DNA of 64,000 nucleotides from Flaccisagitta enflata (Eukaryota > Chaetognatha > Sagittoidea > Aphragmophora), in the NCBI GenBank assembly GCA_965153355.1, contig OZ231128.1:6634001-6698000 (forward strand), in the 5' to 3' direction. The position numbers and the translations under genes are program-made. This document shows positions 30,715-42,187 of this stretch, piece by piece (position 1 is the stretch's first letter; each line of letters opens with the position of its first letter). The notes under the pieces were generated by a model that worked only from the letters and a program-made list of their open reading frames with translations, ran no database searches and was not told the origin of the DNA.

Positions 30715-33700
30715 ACGTGTGTTTTAGCAGCACCTTTGGCCCAGCAGCCCCCTTGACTCTTAAAGAGCCAGAAATAGGAGATAGTCACAGCAGCCCCTTA
30801 GCAGCCCCCTATGTTTTTGTAAAGTAGGGAAAGGATCAGCAGCCCCTTAGACCTCTCAGCAGCCCCCCCTTAAAAACACTGGGATATACTCAGCAGCCCC
30901 CCAGCAGCCCCTATTCTCAACATTGCAGTGAAGTCTAGCAGCCCTATCTTACAACTGTGGGGATAGGACCAGCAGCCCCCCAGCAGCCCCCTAATTCAAA
31001 TACTGGGATAGACTCAGCAGCCCCCCGGCAGCCTTTATACTCCTCATTGCAGTTAAGACTAGCAGCACTATCTTACAACTCTGGGGATAGGACCAGCAGC
31101 CCCCCAGCAGCCCCCAACTAGAAACATTGGGATAGACACAGCAGCCCCCCAGCAGCCCCCATTATCAGTATGTGCGTTGATTTTAAGTCTAGCAGCCCCT
31201 TCTACAACTCTGGGGATAGGACCAGCAGCCCCCCAGCAGCCCCCCACTACAAATACGGGGATAGACTCAGCAGCCCCCCAGCAGCCCCTAGACTCAACAT
31301 TGCAGTGAAGTCTAGCAGCCCTATCTTACAACTGTGGGGATAGGACCAGCAGCCCCCCAGCAGCCCCCCAATTCAAATACTGGGATAGACTCCTCATTGC
31401 AGTTAAGACTAGCAGCACTATCTTACAACTCTGGGGATAGGACCAGCAGCCCCCCAGCAGCCCCCAACTAGAAACATTGGGATAGACACAGCAGCCCCCC
31501 AGCAGCCCCCATTATCAGTATGTGTGTTGATTTTAAGTCTAGCAGCCCCTTCTACACCTGTGGGGATAGGACCAGCAGCCCCCCAGCAGCCCCCCACTAC
31601 AAATACGGGGATAGACTCAGCAGCCCCCCAGCAGCCCCTAGACTCAACATTGCAGTGAAGTCTAGCAGCCCTATCTTACAACTGTGGGGATAGGACCAGC
31701 AGCCCCCCAGCAGCCCCCATAATCAGTATGTGTGTTGATTTTAAGTCTAGCAGCCCTTTCTACAACTCTGGGGATAGGACCAGCATTATCATTATGTGTG
31801 TTGATTTTAAGTCTAGCAGCCCCTTCTACACCTGTGGGGATAGGACCAGCAGCCCCCCAGCAGCCCCCCAACACAAATACAGGGATAGACACAGCAGCCC
31901 CCCAGCAGCCCCCATTATCAGTATGTGTGTTGATTTTAAGTCTAGCAGCCCCTTCTACAACTCTGGGGATAGGACCAGCAGCCCCCCAGCAGCCCCCCAC
32001 TACAAATACGGGGATAGACTCAGCAGCCCCCCAGCAGCCCCTAGACTCAACATTGCAGTGAAGTCTAGCAGCCCTATCTTACAACTGTGGGGATAGGACC
32101 AGCAGCCCCCCAGCAGCCCCCCACTACAAATACGGGGATAGACTCAGCAGCCCCCCAGCAGCCCCTAGACTCAACATTGCAGTGAAGTCTAGCAGCCCTA
32201 TCTTACAACTGTGGGGATAGGACCAGCAGCCCCCCAGCAGCCCCCCAATTCAAATACTGGGATAGACTCAGCAGCCCCCCGGCAGCCTTTATATTCCTCA
32301 TTGCAGTTAAGACTAGCAGCACTATCTTACAACTCTGGGGATAGGACCAGCAGCCCCCCAGCAGCCCCCCACTACAAATACGGGGATAGACTCAGCAGCC
32401 CCCCAGCAGCCCCCATTATCAGTATGTGTGTTGATTTTAAGTCTAGCAGCCCCTTCTACAACTCTGGGGATAGGACCAGCAGCCCCCCAGCAGCCCCCCA
32501 CTACAAATACGGGGATAGACTCAGCAGCCCCCCAGCAGCCCCTAGACTCAACATTGCAGTGAAGTCTAGCTGCCCTATCTTACAACTGTGGGGATAGGAC
32601 CAGCAGCCCCCTAGCAGCCCCCCAATTCAAATACTGGGATAGACTCAGCAGCCCCCCGGCAGCCTTTATACTCCTCATTGCAGTTAAGACTAGCAGCACT
32701 ATCCTACAACTCTGGGGATAGGACGGGCAGCCCCCCAGCAGCCCCCAACTAGAAACATTGGGATAGACACAGCAGCCCCCCAGCAGCCCCCATTATCAGT
32801 ATGTGTGTTGATTTTAAGTCTAGCAGCCCCTTCTACAACTCTGGGGATAGGACCAGCAGCCCCCCAGCAGCCCCCCACTACAAATACGGGGATAGACTCA
32901 GCAGCCCCCCAGCAGCCCCCATTATCAGTATGTGTGTTGATTTTAAGTCTAGCAGCCCCTTCTACAACTCTGGGGATAGGACCAGCAGCCCCCCAGCAGC
33001 CCCCACTACAAATACGGGGATAGACTCAGCAGCCCCCCAGCAGCCCCTAGACTCAACATTGCAGTGAAGTCTAGCAGCCCTATCTTACAACTGTGGGGAT
33101 AGGATCAGCAGCCCCCTAGCAGCCCTTGAATTCAAATACTGGGATAGACTCAGCAGCCCCGGCAGCGCCTTTATACTCCTGGGTTGCAGTTAAGACTAGA
33201 GCAGGTCTTTGGCTCTTGGGAATGGGACCCAGCTGGCCCCCAGCGGCCCTGACTGGGAACATTGGGATAGACTCCAGCAGGCCCATCCCAGCAGCCCCCA
33301 TTATCCGTATGTGTGTTGATTTTAAGTCTAGCAGCCCCTTCTACAACTCTGGGGATAGGACCAGCAGCCCCCCAGCAGCCCCCCACTACAAATACGGGGA
33401 TAGACTCAGCAGCCCCCCAGCAGCCCCTAGACTCAACATTGCAGTGAAGTCTAGCAGCCCTATCTTACAACTGTGGGGATAGGACCAGCAGCCCTCAAGC
33501 TGCCCCCAAATTCAAATACTGGGATAGACTCAGCTCATGCAGTTAAGACACTTAGCACTATCTTACAACTCTGAGATAGGATAGCAGCCCCCAAGCAGCC
33601 CCCAACTAGAAACATTGGGATAGACACTGCAGCCCCCCAGCAGCCCCCATTATCAGTATTTGTGTTGATTTTAAGTCTAGCAGCCCCTTCTACAACTCTG

Positions 33701-35735
33701 GGGATAGACAGCCCCCAGTAGCCCCCCACTACAAAATACGGGGATTGACTCAGCAGCCCCCCAGCAGCCCCTAGACTCAACATTGCAGTGAAGTCTAGCA
33801 GCCCTATCTTACAACTGTGGGGATAGGACCAGCAGCCTTCCAGCAGCCCCCCAATTCAAATACTGGGATAGTCTCAGCAGCCCCCCGGCAGCCTTTATAC
33901 TCCTCATTGCAGTTAAGACTAGCAGCACTATCTTACAACTCTGGGGATAGGACCAGCAGCCCCCCAGCAGCCCCCAACTAGAAACATTGGGATAGACACA
34001 GCAGCCCCCCAGCAGCCCCCATTATCAGTATGTGTGTTGATTTTAAGTCTAGCAGCCCCTTCTACAACTCTGGGGATAGGACCAGCAGCCCCCAGCTTCC
34101 CCAATTTCAAATACTGGGATAGACTCAGCAGCCTTTATGTCCTTATTGCAGTTAAGACTAGCAGCACTATCTTACAACTCTGGGGATAGGACCAGCAGCC
34201 CCCAGCAGCCCCCCACTACAAATACGGGATAGACTCAGCAGCCCCCCAGTAGTTGTAATTACTGCTAGACATTGATTGAAGTCTAGCAGCCCCTTCTACA
34301 ACTCTGGGGATAGGACCAGCAGCCCCCCAGCAGCCCCCCACTACAAATACGGGGATAGACTCAGCAGCCCCCCAGCAGCCCCTAGACTCAACATTGCAGT
34401 GAAGTCTAGCAGCCCTATCTTACAACTGTGGGGATAGGACCAGCAGCCCCCCAGCAGCCCCAAACTACAAACATTGGGATAGACACAGCAGCCCCCCAGC
34501 AGCCCCCATTATCAGTATGTGTGTTGATTTTAAGTCTAGCAGTCCCTTCTACAACTCTGGGGATAGGACCAGCAGCCCCCCAGCAGCCCCCCAGCAGCCC
34601 CCCCAATTCAAATACTGGGATAGAACAGCAGCCCCCCAGCAGCCTCGCTCCAATTGCAGTGAAGACTAGCATATCTTACAACTCCCTGGTGATAGGACCA
34701 GCAGCCCCCCAGCAGCCCCCGACTACAAATACTGGGATAGACTCAGCAGCCCCCCAGCAGCCCCTATACTCAACATTGCAGTGAAGTCTAGCAGCACTAT
34801 CTTACAACTCTGGGGATAGGACCAGCAGCCCCCCAGCAGCCCCCAACTAGAAACATTGGGATAGACACAGCAGCCCCCCAGCAGCCCCCATTATCAGTAT
34901 GTGTGTTGATTTTAAGTCTAGCAGCCCCTTCTACAACTCTGGGTTAGGACCAGCAGCCCCCCAGCAGCCCCTTTACTCAACATTGCAATTAAGTCTAGCA
35001 GCACTATCTTACAACTCTGGGGATAGGACCAGCAGCCCCTCAGCAGCCCCCCAATACAAATACTGGGATCGACTCAGCACCCCCCAGCAGCATTTATGCT
35101 CTACATTGCAGTTAAGACTAGCAGCACTATCTTAAATCTCTGGGGATAGGACCAGCAGCACCCCCGCAGCCCCCCACTACAAATACTGGGATAGAGTCAG
35201 CAGCCCCCCGGCAGCCCCTTTACTCAACATTGTAGTTAAGTCTAGCTGCTATAAACATTGAAATAGACACTGCAGCCCCCCAGCAGCCCTCATTATCAGT
35301 ATGTGTGATGACTTTAAGTCTAGCAGCCCCCTCCTACATTTCTGGGGATAGGACCATCAGCCCCCCCTCACAGCCCCCATTATCAAAATTGATTTTAAGT
35401 CTAGCAGCACTATCTTACACTATCTTACACTTCTTATACATGACATCGCAGTCTAGTCTAGCAGTTCTATCTTTCAACTCTGTGGATAGGACCAGCAGCC
35501 CCCCAGCAGCCCCCAACTAAAAACACTGGGATAGACACAACAGCACCAGCAGCCCCCATTATCATATTTGATTTAAAGTCTAGCAGCCCCCTCTTACAAC
35601 TCTGGGGATAGGACCAGCAGCTCCCAGCAGCCCCCCACTACTCATACTGGGATAGATTTAGTAGCCTCCAAGTAGCCCCCCACTACTCATTCTGGGATAG
35701 ATTTAGTAGCCTCCCAGCAGCCCCTATTAACAATA
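30715..35735. repeat. Satellite array of CAGCAGCCCCCCAGCAGCCC units (about 5 kb)
   Basis: Core GGGGATAGGACCAGCAGCCC, CCCAGCAGCCCCCCACTACA, AATACGGGGATAGACTCAGC, CCCTAGACTCAACATTGCAG, TGAAGTCTAGCAGCCCTATC, TTACAACTGTGGGGATAGGA. The basic unit is about 85-90 bp in alternating variants forming higher-order repeats of about 170-260 bp; the array decays towards 33.1 kb and 35 kb. The minus strand holds repeated G4-G6 runs. A separate remnant is at 37075-37350. Open frames here are translated repeat. Confidence 0.95.
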
Positions 35736-35945
35736 GTCGCAAAAGAAGATGAAAGGGGAGCATGGTAGCTGCGCCGTAGTGTTCGATGACCTATGCTTCC
35801 ATACAGGGGAATTTTCTCATTCTCCTCCTCCTTCTCAGTCCCCCCTTCCCCAACCTCCAGCCCCATATCTTAGCCTAAAGGCCCATACCCCAGCCTTGAG
35901 GCCCAAATTCCTTAGAGGCCTTGAAGATTGGATCTTGGCCTAAAG
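35734..35945 (+). mobile_element. Truncated family D element
   Basis: ATAGTCGCAAAAG start, GATGACCTATGCTTCCATAC, CTCCTCCTTCTC and two or three 20-bp array units (GGCCCATACCCCAGCCTTGA). Confidence 0.6.
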
Positions 35946-37074
35946 ATAGATTATTGGCCAAAAAATTTTGAAAAAAAAGCGCCCATGTTGGGTATTAGCA
36001 TGCCCATAAGTACAATGTATGTATACATTATTACCAATGTATTACATATCAGCTTACAAGCAACCCAGTGGCACCACGCGGAGGAACAGTAAAAGAAGCA
36101 ACATGTTTGATACAGGATTTATCTTTATCTTATGTCGTAAGTTTTGGATAAGTTTGATATAAAATGTCCTATTGCTATTGTTGCTTTTACTGCCACCCAA
36201 CAGGACGACTTTGGGTGAGGATGCAATGCAGATGCATTGCACCATCTACCGTTTTTTAAGCCACCGCCTAACTAAGCTAACATCTGTGCACAACTAGCGA
36301 GCTAAAAAAAAATGCAAGAGATAATTTTAAAAGGGCATACTGAGGAATGATAAAAGAAATAATTTGTGAAAATTGAGTCATGTACATGAAATGATCATTA
36401 AACACCTCCCACTTTGAAAAAAATGCTTGCTACTTTTCACCAATCTTATAGGTTGATAGGTTGGTATGTCAGTTGGTAGGTTGGTAGGTCAGTACTTGTA
36501 ACGGGTGGTCTTTAAAAAAGTAGCTTTTAATTTTTTTCATAACACTTTTGAAATTTCTCCTGAGTGAAAAAAAAATTTTTAGCTACCTAGATATTATTGT
36601 AGCCTACATGTTCCATTATGAACATTTTTCATGAGGATCAATATTTTCCATTTTATTTAAGAAAAACTGAATTGAATTATGGACCACCTAAAGAATTTTG
36701 CTTAAATTTGACAAAAAATCAATGATTTTAACAAAATTTACTTTTGAATGAAGGTAGTTTAATAAAAGTGGGTCTTAGGAAAGAATAAAAACCAAAACTT
36801 CTTGAATAAAAAAACTAACGCACACCCAAAACACTAATAATAATCAATTATCACTTTTGGTTATAAAAAGGCAATAATACTTTTAAAAAATCATTTTGGT
36901 TCATCATACATGATTTAAGTTTATATATTTCAATCATATATACAAATTCAGAGATTCGCTATTTCAAATATTTTCATAATAAGCCGTTAAAAACAGTTTT
37001 TATTCTATTTAGATACAGAGCTACCTTTTTTATGTCCACCCGGTACCAAAACATTTATGAATTGCTGTGGGATA
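35946..37074. other. Gene-free region with one long direct repeat
   Basis: No gene seen. 36362-36493 (GTGAAAATTGAGTCATGTAC...GGTAGGTCAG) recurs almost unchanged at 37356-37486. The sequence in between is A/T-rich and ends in the satellite remnant. Confidence 0.7.
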
Positions 37075-37350
37075 AAACCAGCAGGCCCCCAGCAGCCCCC
37101 TACTAGAAACGCTAGTTAAAACAAAGCAACCCCCCAGCAGTCCCCATTATCATCCTTGATTTTAAGTCTATCAGCCCCTCCTGCATCTCTGGGGATAGGA
37201 CCAGCAGCCCCCCAGCAGCCTCCCACTACTTATACTGGGATAGACTCAGCAGCCCCCCAGCAGCCCCTATACTTGACATTGCAGTTAAGTCAAACAGCAC
37301 TATTCTTTAACTCAGGGGATAGGACCAGTAGCCCCCAGCAGCCCCCCCCC
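37075..37350. repeat. Detached copy of the CAGCAGCCCCCC satellite
   Basis: Three or four diverged units of the 30.7-35.7 kb satellite lying between the two copies of the 131-bp direct repeat. Confidence 0.88.
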
Positions 37351-37561
37351 CATTTTGTGAAAATTGAGTCATGTACATGAAATGATCATTAAACACCTCC
37401 CACTTTGCAAAAAATACTTGCTACTTTTCACCCATCTTATTGGTTGATATGCTGGTATGTCAGTTGGTAGGTTGGTAGGTCAGCATGTCTTTCCAAAACA
37501 TTTTGGAATTGCAAGTGTTTTTTGCATTACTGCCTGTCCTTAACTTGCCATGTATCTTAAC

Positions 37562-37892
37562 TTTTTAGTCGCGTGCTACGCGACTCTACACCCCGCTTTG
37601 TCCGTCCGTTGGTCGGTTGGTCGGTTGGTCGGTTGGTCGTTTGGTCGATCCCTATTTTACTAAGTCGCGTGTGTCAGCACTTTCAAAACAAGGCAGGCAG
37701 ACAGACAGACAAACAATCTTTTTTTAAAGATATTTGAAATGGCTGTCTACGCATCAAAGTTCTTTCTCTACCATTCAAAAACATGAAAAACACTTTAAAA
37801 AGCCTTTAAAACAGTTTTTTGACAGACCGACGGACCGACCGACGGACCGACCAAAAAGTGGCTTATAGAGTCGCGTAGCACACGACTAAAAA
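37562..37892. mobile_element. HINE sequences in inverted arrangement
   Basis: 37564-37660 reads AGTCGCGTGCTACGCGACTC and (GGTCGGTT)n in minus orientation; 37823-37892 reads (GACCGACGGACC) and AGAGTCGCGTAGCACACGAC in plus orientation. Between them a word AAAACAAGGCAGGC suggests a 5' end. Probably two truncated elements. Confidence 0.6.
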
Positions 37893-37945
37893 GGCTTTAT
37901 GTTCTTCGAGCTTTTTCCTTACGACTGAGATTGTTATCACTTTCA

Positions 37946-37948
<3 letters not shown>

Positions 37949-37995
<47 letters not shown>

Positions 37996-38052
37996 AGAGA
38001 GAGAGAGAGACTGAGAGAGAGAGAGAGAGAGACTGAGAGAGAGAGAGAGACT

Positions 38053-38085
<33 letters not shown>

Positions 38086-38089
38086 CGAG

Positions 38090-38126
<37 letters not shown>
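37949..38126. repeat. (GA)n microsatellite with GACTGA interruptions
   Basis: About 178 bp of GA with regularly spaced ACTGAG interruptions. Confidence 0.95.
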
Positions 38127-38308
38127 CTTTGGACAGACCAACAGACTAACAGATGGACCGATAGACTGACGGACAAAGCTATGTGTTGACTTTTTGGTCC
38201 CATCATTTTTGGTCTTCTTATTCAACCAAAAAAAAAACAATTTTTTTTTCACCCCTAAAAACCCTTTTAAAAAAATCCACCACTGTCCAAATTATTGGAC
38301 CTAAAGTA

Positions 38309-38446
38309 ACCAAGTGAATCATGTCCTCCTTCTGATCTCGGCCATTTCCGTTTTGACCAATGCCAAAGAGTTTAATCGTTTCCTTTACATCGACGCGGCT
38401 GGGCTCATGGTTATATATGGACTAAAGAAACTTGGCAAATGGGTGG
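38309..38446 (+). other. Candidate coding exon, unidentified
   Basis: A short stretch with higher GC and coding-like character translates to a hydrophobic then basic peptide (HVLLLISAISVLTNAKEFNR, then FLYIDAAGLMVIYGLKKLGK, then W), followed by GTGGGT as a possible donor. A stop lies just upstream. No family is recognised and no partner exons were found; it may be chance. Confidence 0.25.
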
Positions 38447-38660
38447 TGGGTACTGTTTAAGTTATTTCTTTAAATGTAGTGCAGTCTAATTCATGTCAAT
38501 GTCATCCGTGATAAAATCGGGTCCTTTTAATTCAATCACCTAAAATTAGAGAATAAGTAGTTTATAGCTCAGTCAATCCATACTTGATTAGCAGTAGTGC
38601 ATCAATTGAGACAACATTTCTTACCGAGAAATTCCGGTCTAACTAACAAATACAGGAGTA

Positions 38661-39643
38661 CAGTGGACTACCGCCTTTTCATCACCTGATTTAACAACAT
38701 TTCGGATTTAACAACCAGGTTTCTTTGGTCCCAAATTTTTACCGGCTTTTTTAATGTTAATTTTACCTGATTTGATGACACCTGATATAACAGCCAAACC
38801 TGATTTAAAGTCACTTTTTTTCAGGACCCTTTGAAATTTTTTTCTTGATTTAGTGATATTGACATTTCAGTGTAGTTATGTAATTTGAATTTTCATTGAG
38901 GCTATGATGTATTATATAGTGGTAGAAAAATACTTTAACATAAACTAAGAATATTTCAACATAAACTAAGACAGACAAAAAAATGAATATGATAGCAGCA
39001 TAAGAATTTAAAAAATTTTGAACAAAAAGAATGAAGTATCATCAGTAGATAATTTTTTCAGAAAAAAATTTGAATTGAAATCAGTTATTTTTAAGTCGCG
39101 TGCACGCGACTGTACAACCTGTTTTGTCCATTGGTCGGTCTATCGGTTGGTTGGTCGGTCGGTCACACTTTACTTTTTTTTATGATTTTATTTCTTCCAC
39201 CTCACTGCTACTGCTCAAATGATCTGGTGACCTCAAATATGGCCCCTGCCCACCCGCACGCAACTTCGGCAACCGTGTATCCGGCCTTGTTTAGTAATAT
39301 CTTTTATCCCACAAGTGATTCATGGCATCTTTCACTTATCTTTTACATGACATTGAGAGTCATTACAAGGCTTCATTTATCTGTCTGTTTTTGTTTGTCC
39401 GTCTCTCTGTCTATCTGTCTGTCATTCTTTTTGTCTTTTGCCCTGACTGTCTTTTTGTCTGTTGACTATTTACACAAACACTTGAATACTGACTACGATA
39501 ATCTGGGCGCTGATGCTAGCCTTTATTGCTCATGAAGCAGTTAAGATCAATGAGAGAAAATTATAAATTCGATTTAACAACATTCGGATTTAACGACCAA
39601 AAATCTCTGGTCCCTTCAAGGTCATTAAATCAGGTTCCCACTG
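38661..39643. mobile_element. Pogo-like non-autonomous element, TA target, with nested HINE
   Basis: CAGTGGACTACCGCC left and TCAGGTTCCCACTG right, inside TA (38659-38660, 39644-39645). Repeated subterminal ATTTAACAACATTTCGGATT and GGTCCC words occur near both ends. The HINE at 39093-39292 interrupts it. Pogo/Tigger affinity is inferred from CAGT ends plus TA. Confidence 0.8.
39093..39292 (-). mobile_element. HINE-like element, subfamily A, complete
   Basis: AAGTCGCGTGCACGCGACTG hairpin, (GGTC)n, CACACTTTAC, GGCCCCTGCCCACCCGCACG, CAACTTCGGCAACCGTGTAT, CCGGCCTTGTTT. Confidence 0.88.
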
Positions 39644-39827
39644 TACCTATATTTATATGTTTCCAAAAAAAAAGATATAGATTTTAGGAACCATAGATTT
39701 ACAGATGATACCGTGCGAGTTCCTTAGACTGGGGTTCTCCATTACTTAAGAAAGGGAGACTTAACACCAACAATCTATTTGGATTTATCAACAAATTTCG
39801 ACCATCCCAACACGCACACGGAAGGTA

Positions 39828-39987
39828 CAGTTGAACCCCGCTCCAACAGACCCGCCTCTAACAGAAACTAATTCTTGGTCCCTTGAACCCATTTTGTTTC
39901 ATATTCTTCATTGGCTATAACAGAATTCTGCCTTTAACAGATAAAATTGGTCGGTCCCTTGAAATCCGTTGGAGCGGGATTCAACTG
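39828..39987. mobile_element. 160-bp MITE with CAGTTGAACCCCGCTCCAAC ends, TA target
   Basis: Left end CAGTTGAACCCCGCTCCAAC and right end GTTGGAGCGGGATTCAACTG, with TA on both sides (39826-39827, 39988-39989). The ends resemble pogo/Tigger termini (inferred). Confidence 0.9.
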
Positions 39988-40642
39988 TATTTAGCACTTC
40001 AATTGTTCAGTCACCCAGCACAAAGATAATTATAAGCTGCACAATTCCTTTAAACCACTTTAAAAACGTAAGCTATAAAAATTTTTTTCTTCTTTCTTTA
40101 CTCTCTCCCCAAAAAAAATCTGTGAAAAAGGCGGCCAATCTGAAGAAAGTAGAATCGGGAAACCCTTTTTCTCTAACAAGTTGATCTCATGCTTGGAAAA
40201 AACTCAAATTCGCGAATCATTAACTTTATCCACGTGGAGATATATCCAAAACTAGTGGATAAGTAAAAAAAAAGATATCCACGTGGAATAGTTTTCCAAA
40301 ATTAGTGGATATTAAAAAATGATGTTTTGTAGATGTAGCATTATGATTTATAACTAGTGGCAAAAAAATGAATTCAACTTTGTTCTGTTTTCATTTATTT
40401 AACTGAAAAAAAAACAATAATTCAATGAACTTTTCCTACTTAGAAATATATTTACAATCCCTGCATAATGACTAATTAAACTGCTTAGAAATCAGTATTT
40501 AGGACAGAAATCTCATTTCTTTTTCTAATTGGTGTGTAACACTCAGCTCAACTGTATTGATGAATAATTAAAGGGGGCTTATGAGGAAAGATGAAAAAAA
40601 AATCAACAAATAGACAAGGAAATTTGAACAAATATAAGTTGA

Positions 40643-41273
40643 AACAAGGTCAACAAACCTTAGTCGCGTGGTAACAAAGGTAATGAAGGTAATAAAGATA
40701 ATAAAGGTAATAAAGGTAATAAAGGTAATAAAGGTAATAAAGATAATAAAGGTAATAAAGGTAATAAAAGTAATAAAGGTAATTAAGGTAATAAAGGTAA
40801 AATTAAAGTCAAAGGTAAAGGTAATAAAGGTAAGGTAATAAATTAAAGTTACCTATATGCTTAAGTGAGTACCCTTAAGTACCTAAACAACCTAAAAATG
40901 CTCTAAAGTACCTTTGTGCCTAAAATACTCTTAAGTAAACTGATGTACTATTAAGGTACCCTTAAGTACCTGATGTACCCTAAAGTACTTTAAAGAACCC
41001 GTAGGTACCCTAAAGTACCCAAAAGTACCTAAGGTACCCAAAAGTACCTAAAGTAACCTACATTACCCTTAATTACCTATAGTACCCTTAAATACCTATA
41101 GTACCCTGAAGTACCCTAAAATACCTTAAAGTACCCTAAAGTACCCTAAAGTACCTTTAAAGTAGAAGATTTGAACTGTTTCAAGAAGTTACAGGCAAAC
41201 TGGTGAACTATGGACCCCAGACCACCAGGCCACCGGCCCGACATAATGGCTTCTGGTGGCGTTCACGCGAATA
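40643..41273 (+). mobile_element. HINE subfamily B variant with GGTAATAAA and CCTAAAGTAC arrays
   Basis: 5' AACAAGGTCAACAAACCTTA, then GTCGCGTGGTAAC; array 1 (GGTAATAAA)n at 40670-40840; array 2 (CCCTAAAGTAC)n at 40860-41160; 3' GGTGGCGTTCACGCGAATAAAAA. Confidence 0.78.
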
Positions 41274-42187
41274 AAAAGAAGACCCCAAAATCACATCATT
41301 TTTTCCAGTAAATCATTTTCTGTTAACCCTATAGTGGATTTAAGCAAATATCTACAGAGACAGTTTTAAAAAACGCAAGCTAATGGCACTAGGAAGAAAT
41401 TCAGAACTAAAAAGAAATCATTGTCAGCCACAATGTTGTTAATTTCTGTTTATTATATTGTTTTACTGTCATGCTATGCCCATGCCCATGCCCTGTCTTT
41501 TACTTACATGCTTTTAATTAAGAGTAATGTCCCCTATTTTGGATATATTTCTTCCTTAAGAAAGAACAGGCTTAGAACAAGAAAGAACACCAGTTTTAGA
41601 TATCAGCAAACGCAACAAAGAAGCTGAGTAATCCTTAATTCTCAAGAAAGCTGATATTGAGAATTCATTATTTTACAGAGAAAGTGCTGCTTAGAGCATG
41701 ATTTGGGCTTGTGGTCGCTTATTCAGCATCATTCAAAAGAAGAATATCAGATAGTCGTTCAATTATGCCTAGAAATTGACAGAAAGTGCAGATTGAAAAA
41801 TGCAAAAGAATCGTATGGACTGATCATCCACAAACATTAAAATATTAAATGTAAAGCAATATAAAAAAAAAAGATATTGACGATGGTAAAAAGGCTCTTG
41901 GAAGACTGCTGGCCATACCATTTGAGAAGAACGGTGAACATGGGAGAAATCTTGTTAATGTTTTAATCATCAGAGAAGTAAGACTTGGCTGAAAGACTTA
42001 ATTTATATGAAGATCGATTTTGGTTTTTATTGTGCACCAGTGACTATCAGTTGCTCCCTTAGTCCATCAATCGATCCATCTCTGTTTTTCATACCTGTTT
42101 CTCATATCTGTTTCTCTTATCTGTTTTTCATATCTGTTTCTCAATGCCTTTAGTCCAGGATTTAAAGAAAAGGACTCGGCGAATCTG
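41274..42187. other. Gene-free region
   Basis: No supportable gene. Small open frames here have no recognisable domain. It lies between two oppositely oriented HINE-B variants that bracket 41.3-43.8 kb. Confidence 0.5.

Noticed and set aside
31671-34784. Frames of about 60-130 codons with SSPPAAP or GGCWGAAGPIP repeats
   Set aside because: Translated satellite. The frames are broken wherever the satellite unit has an indel, with no start context or other exon.
30715-35735. CRISPR-like array
   Set aside because: Repeat units are long and variable, with no unique spacers, and the genome is clearly eukaryotic.
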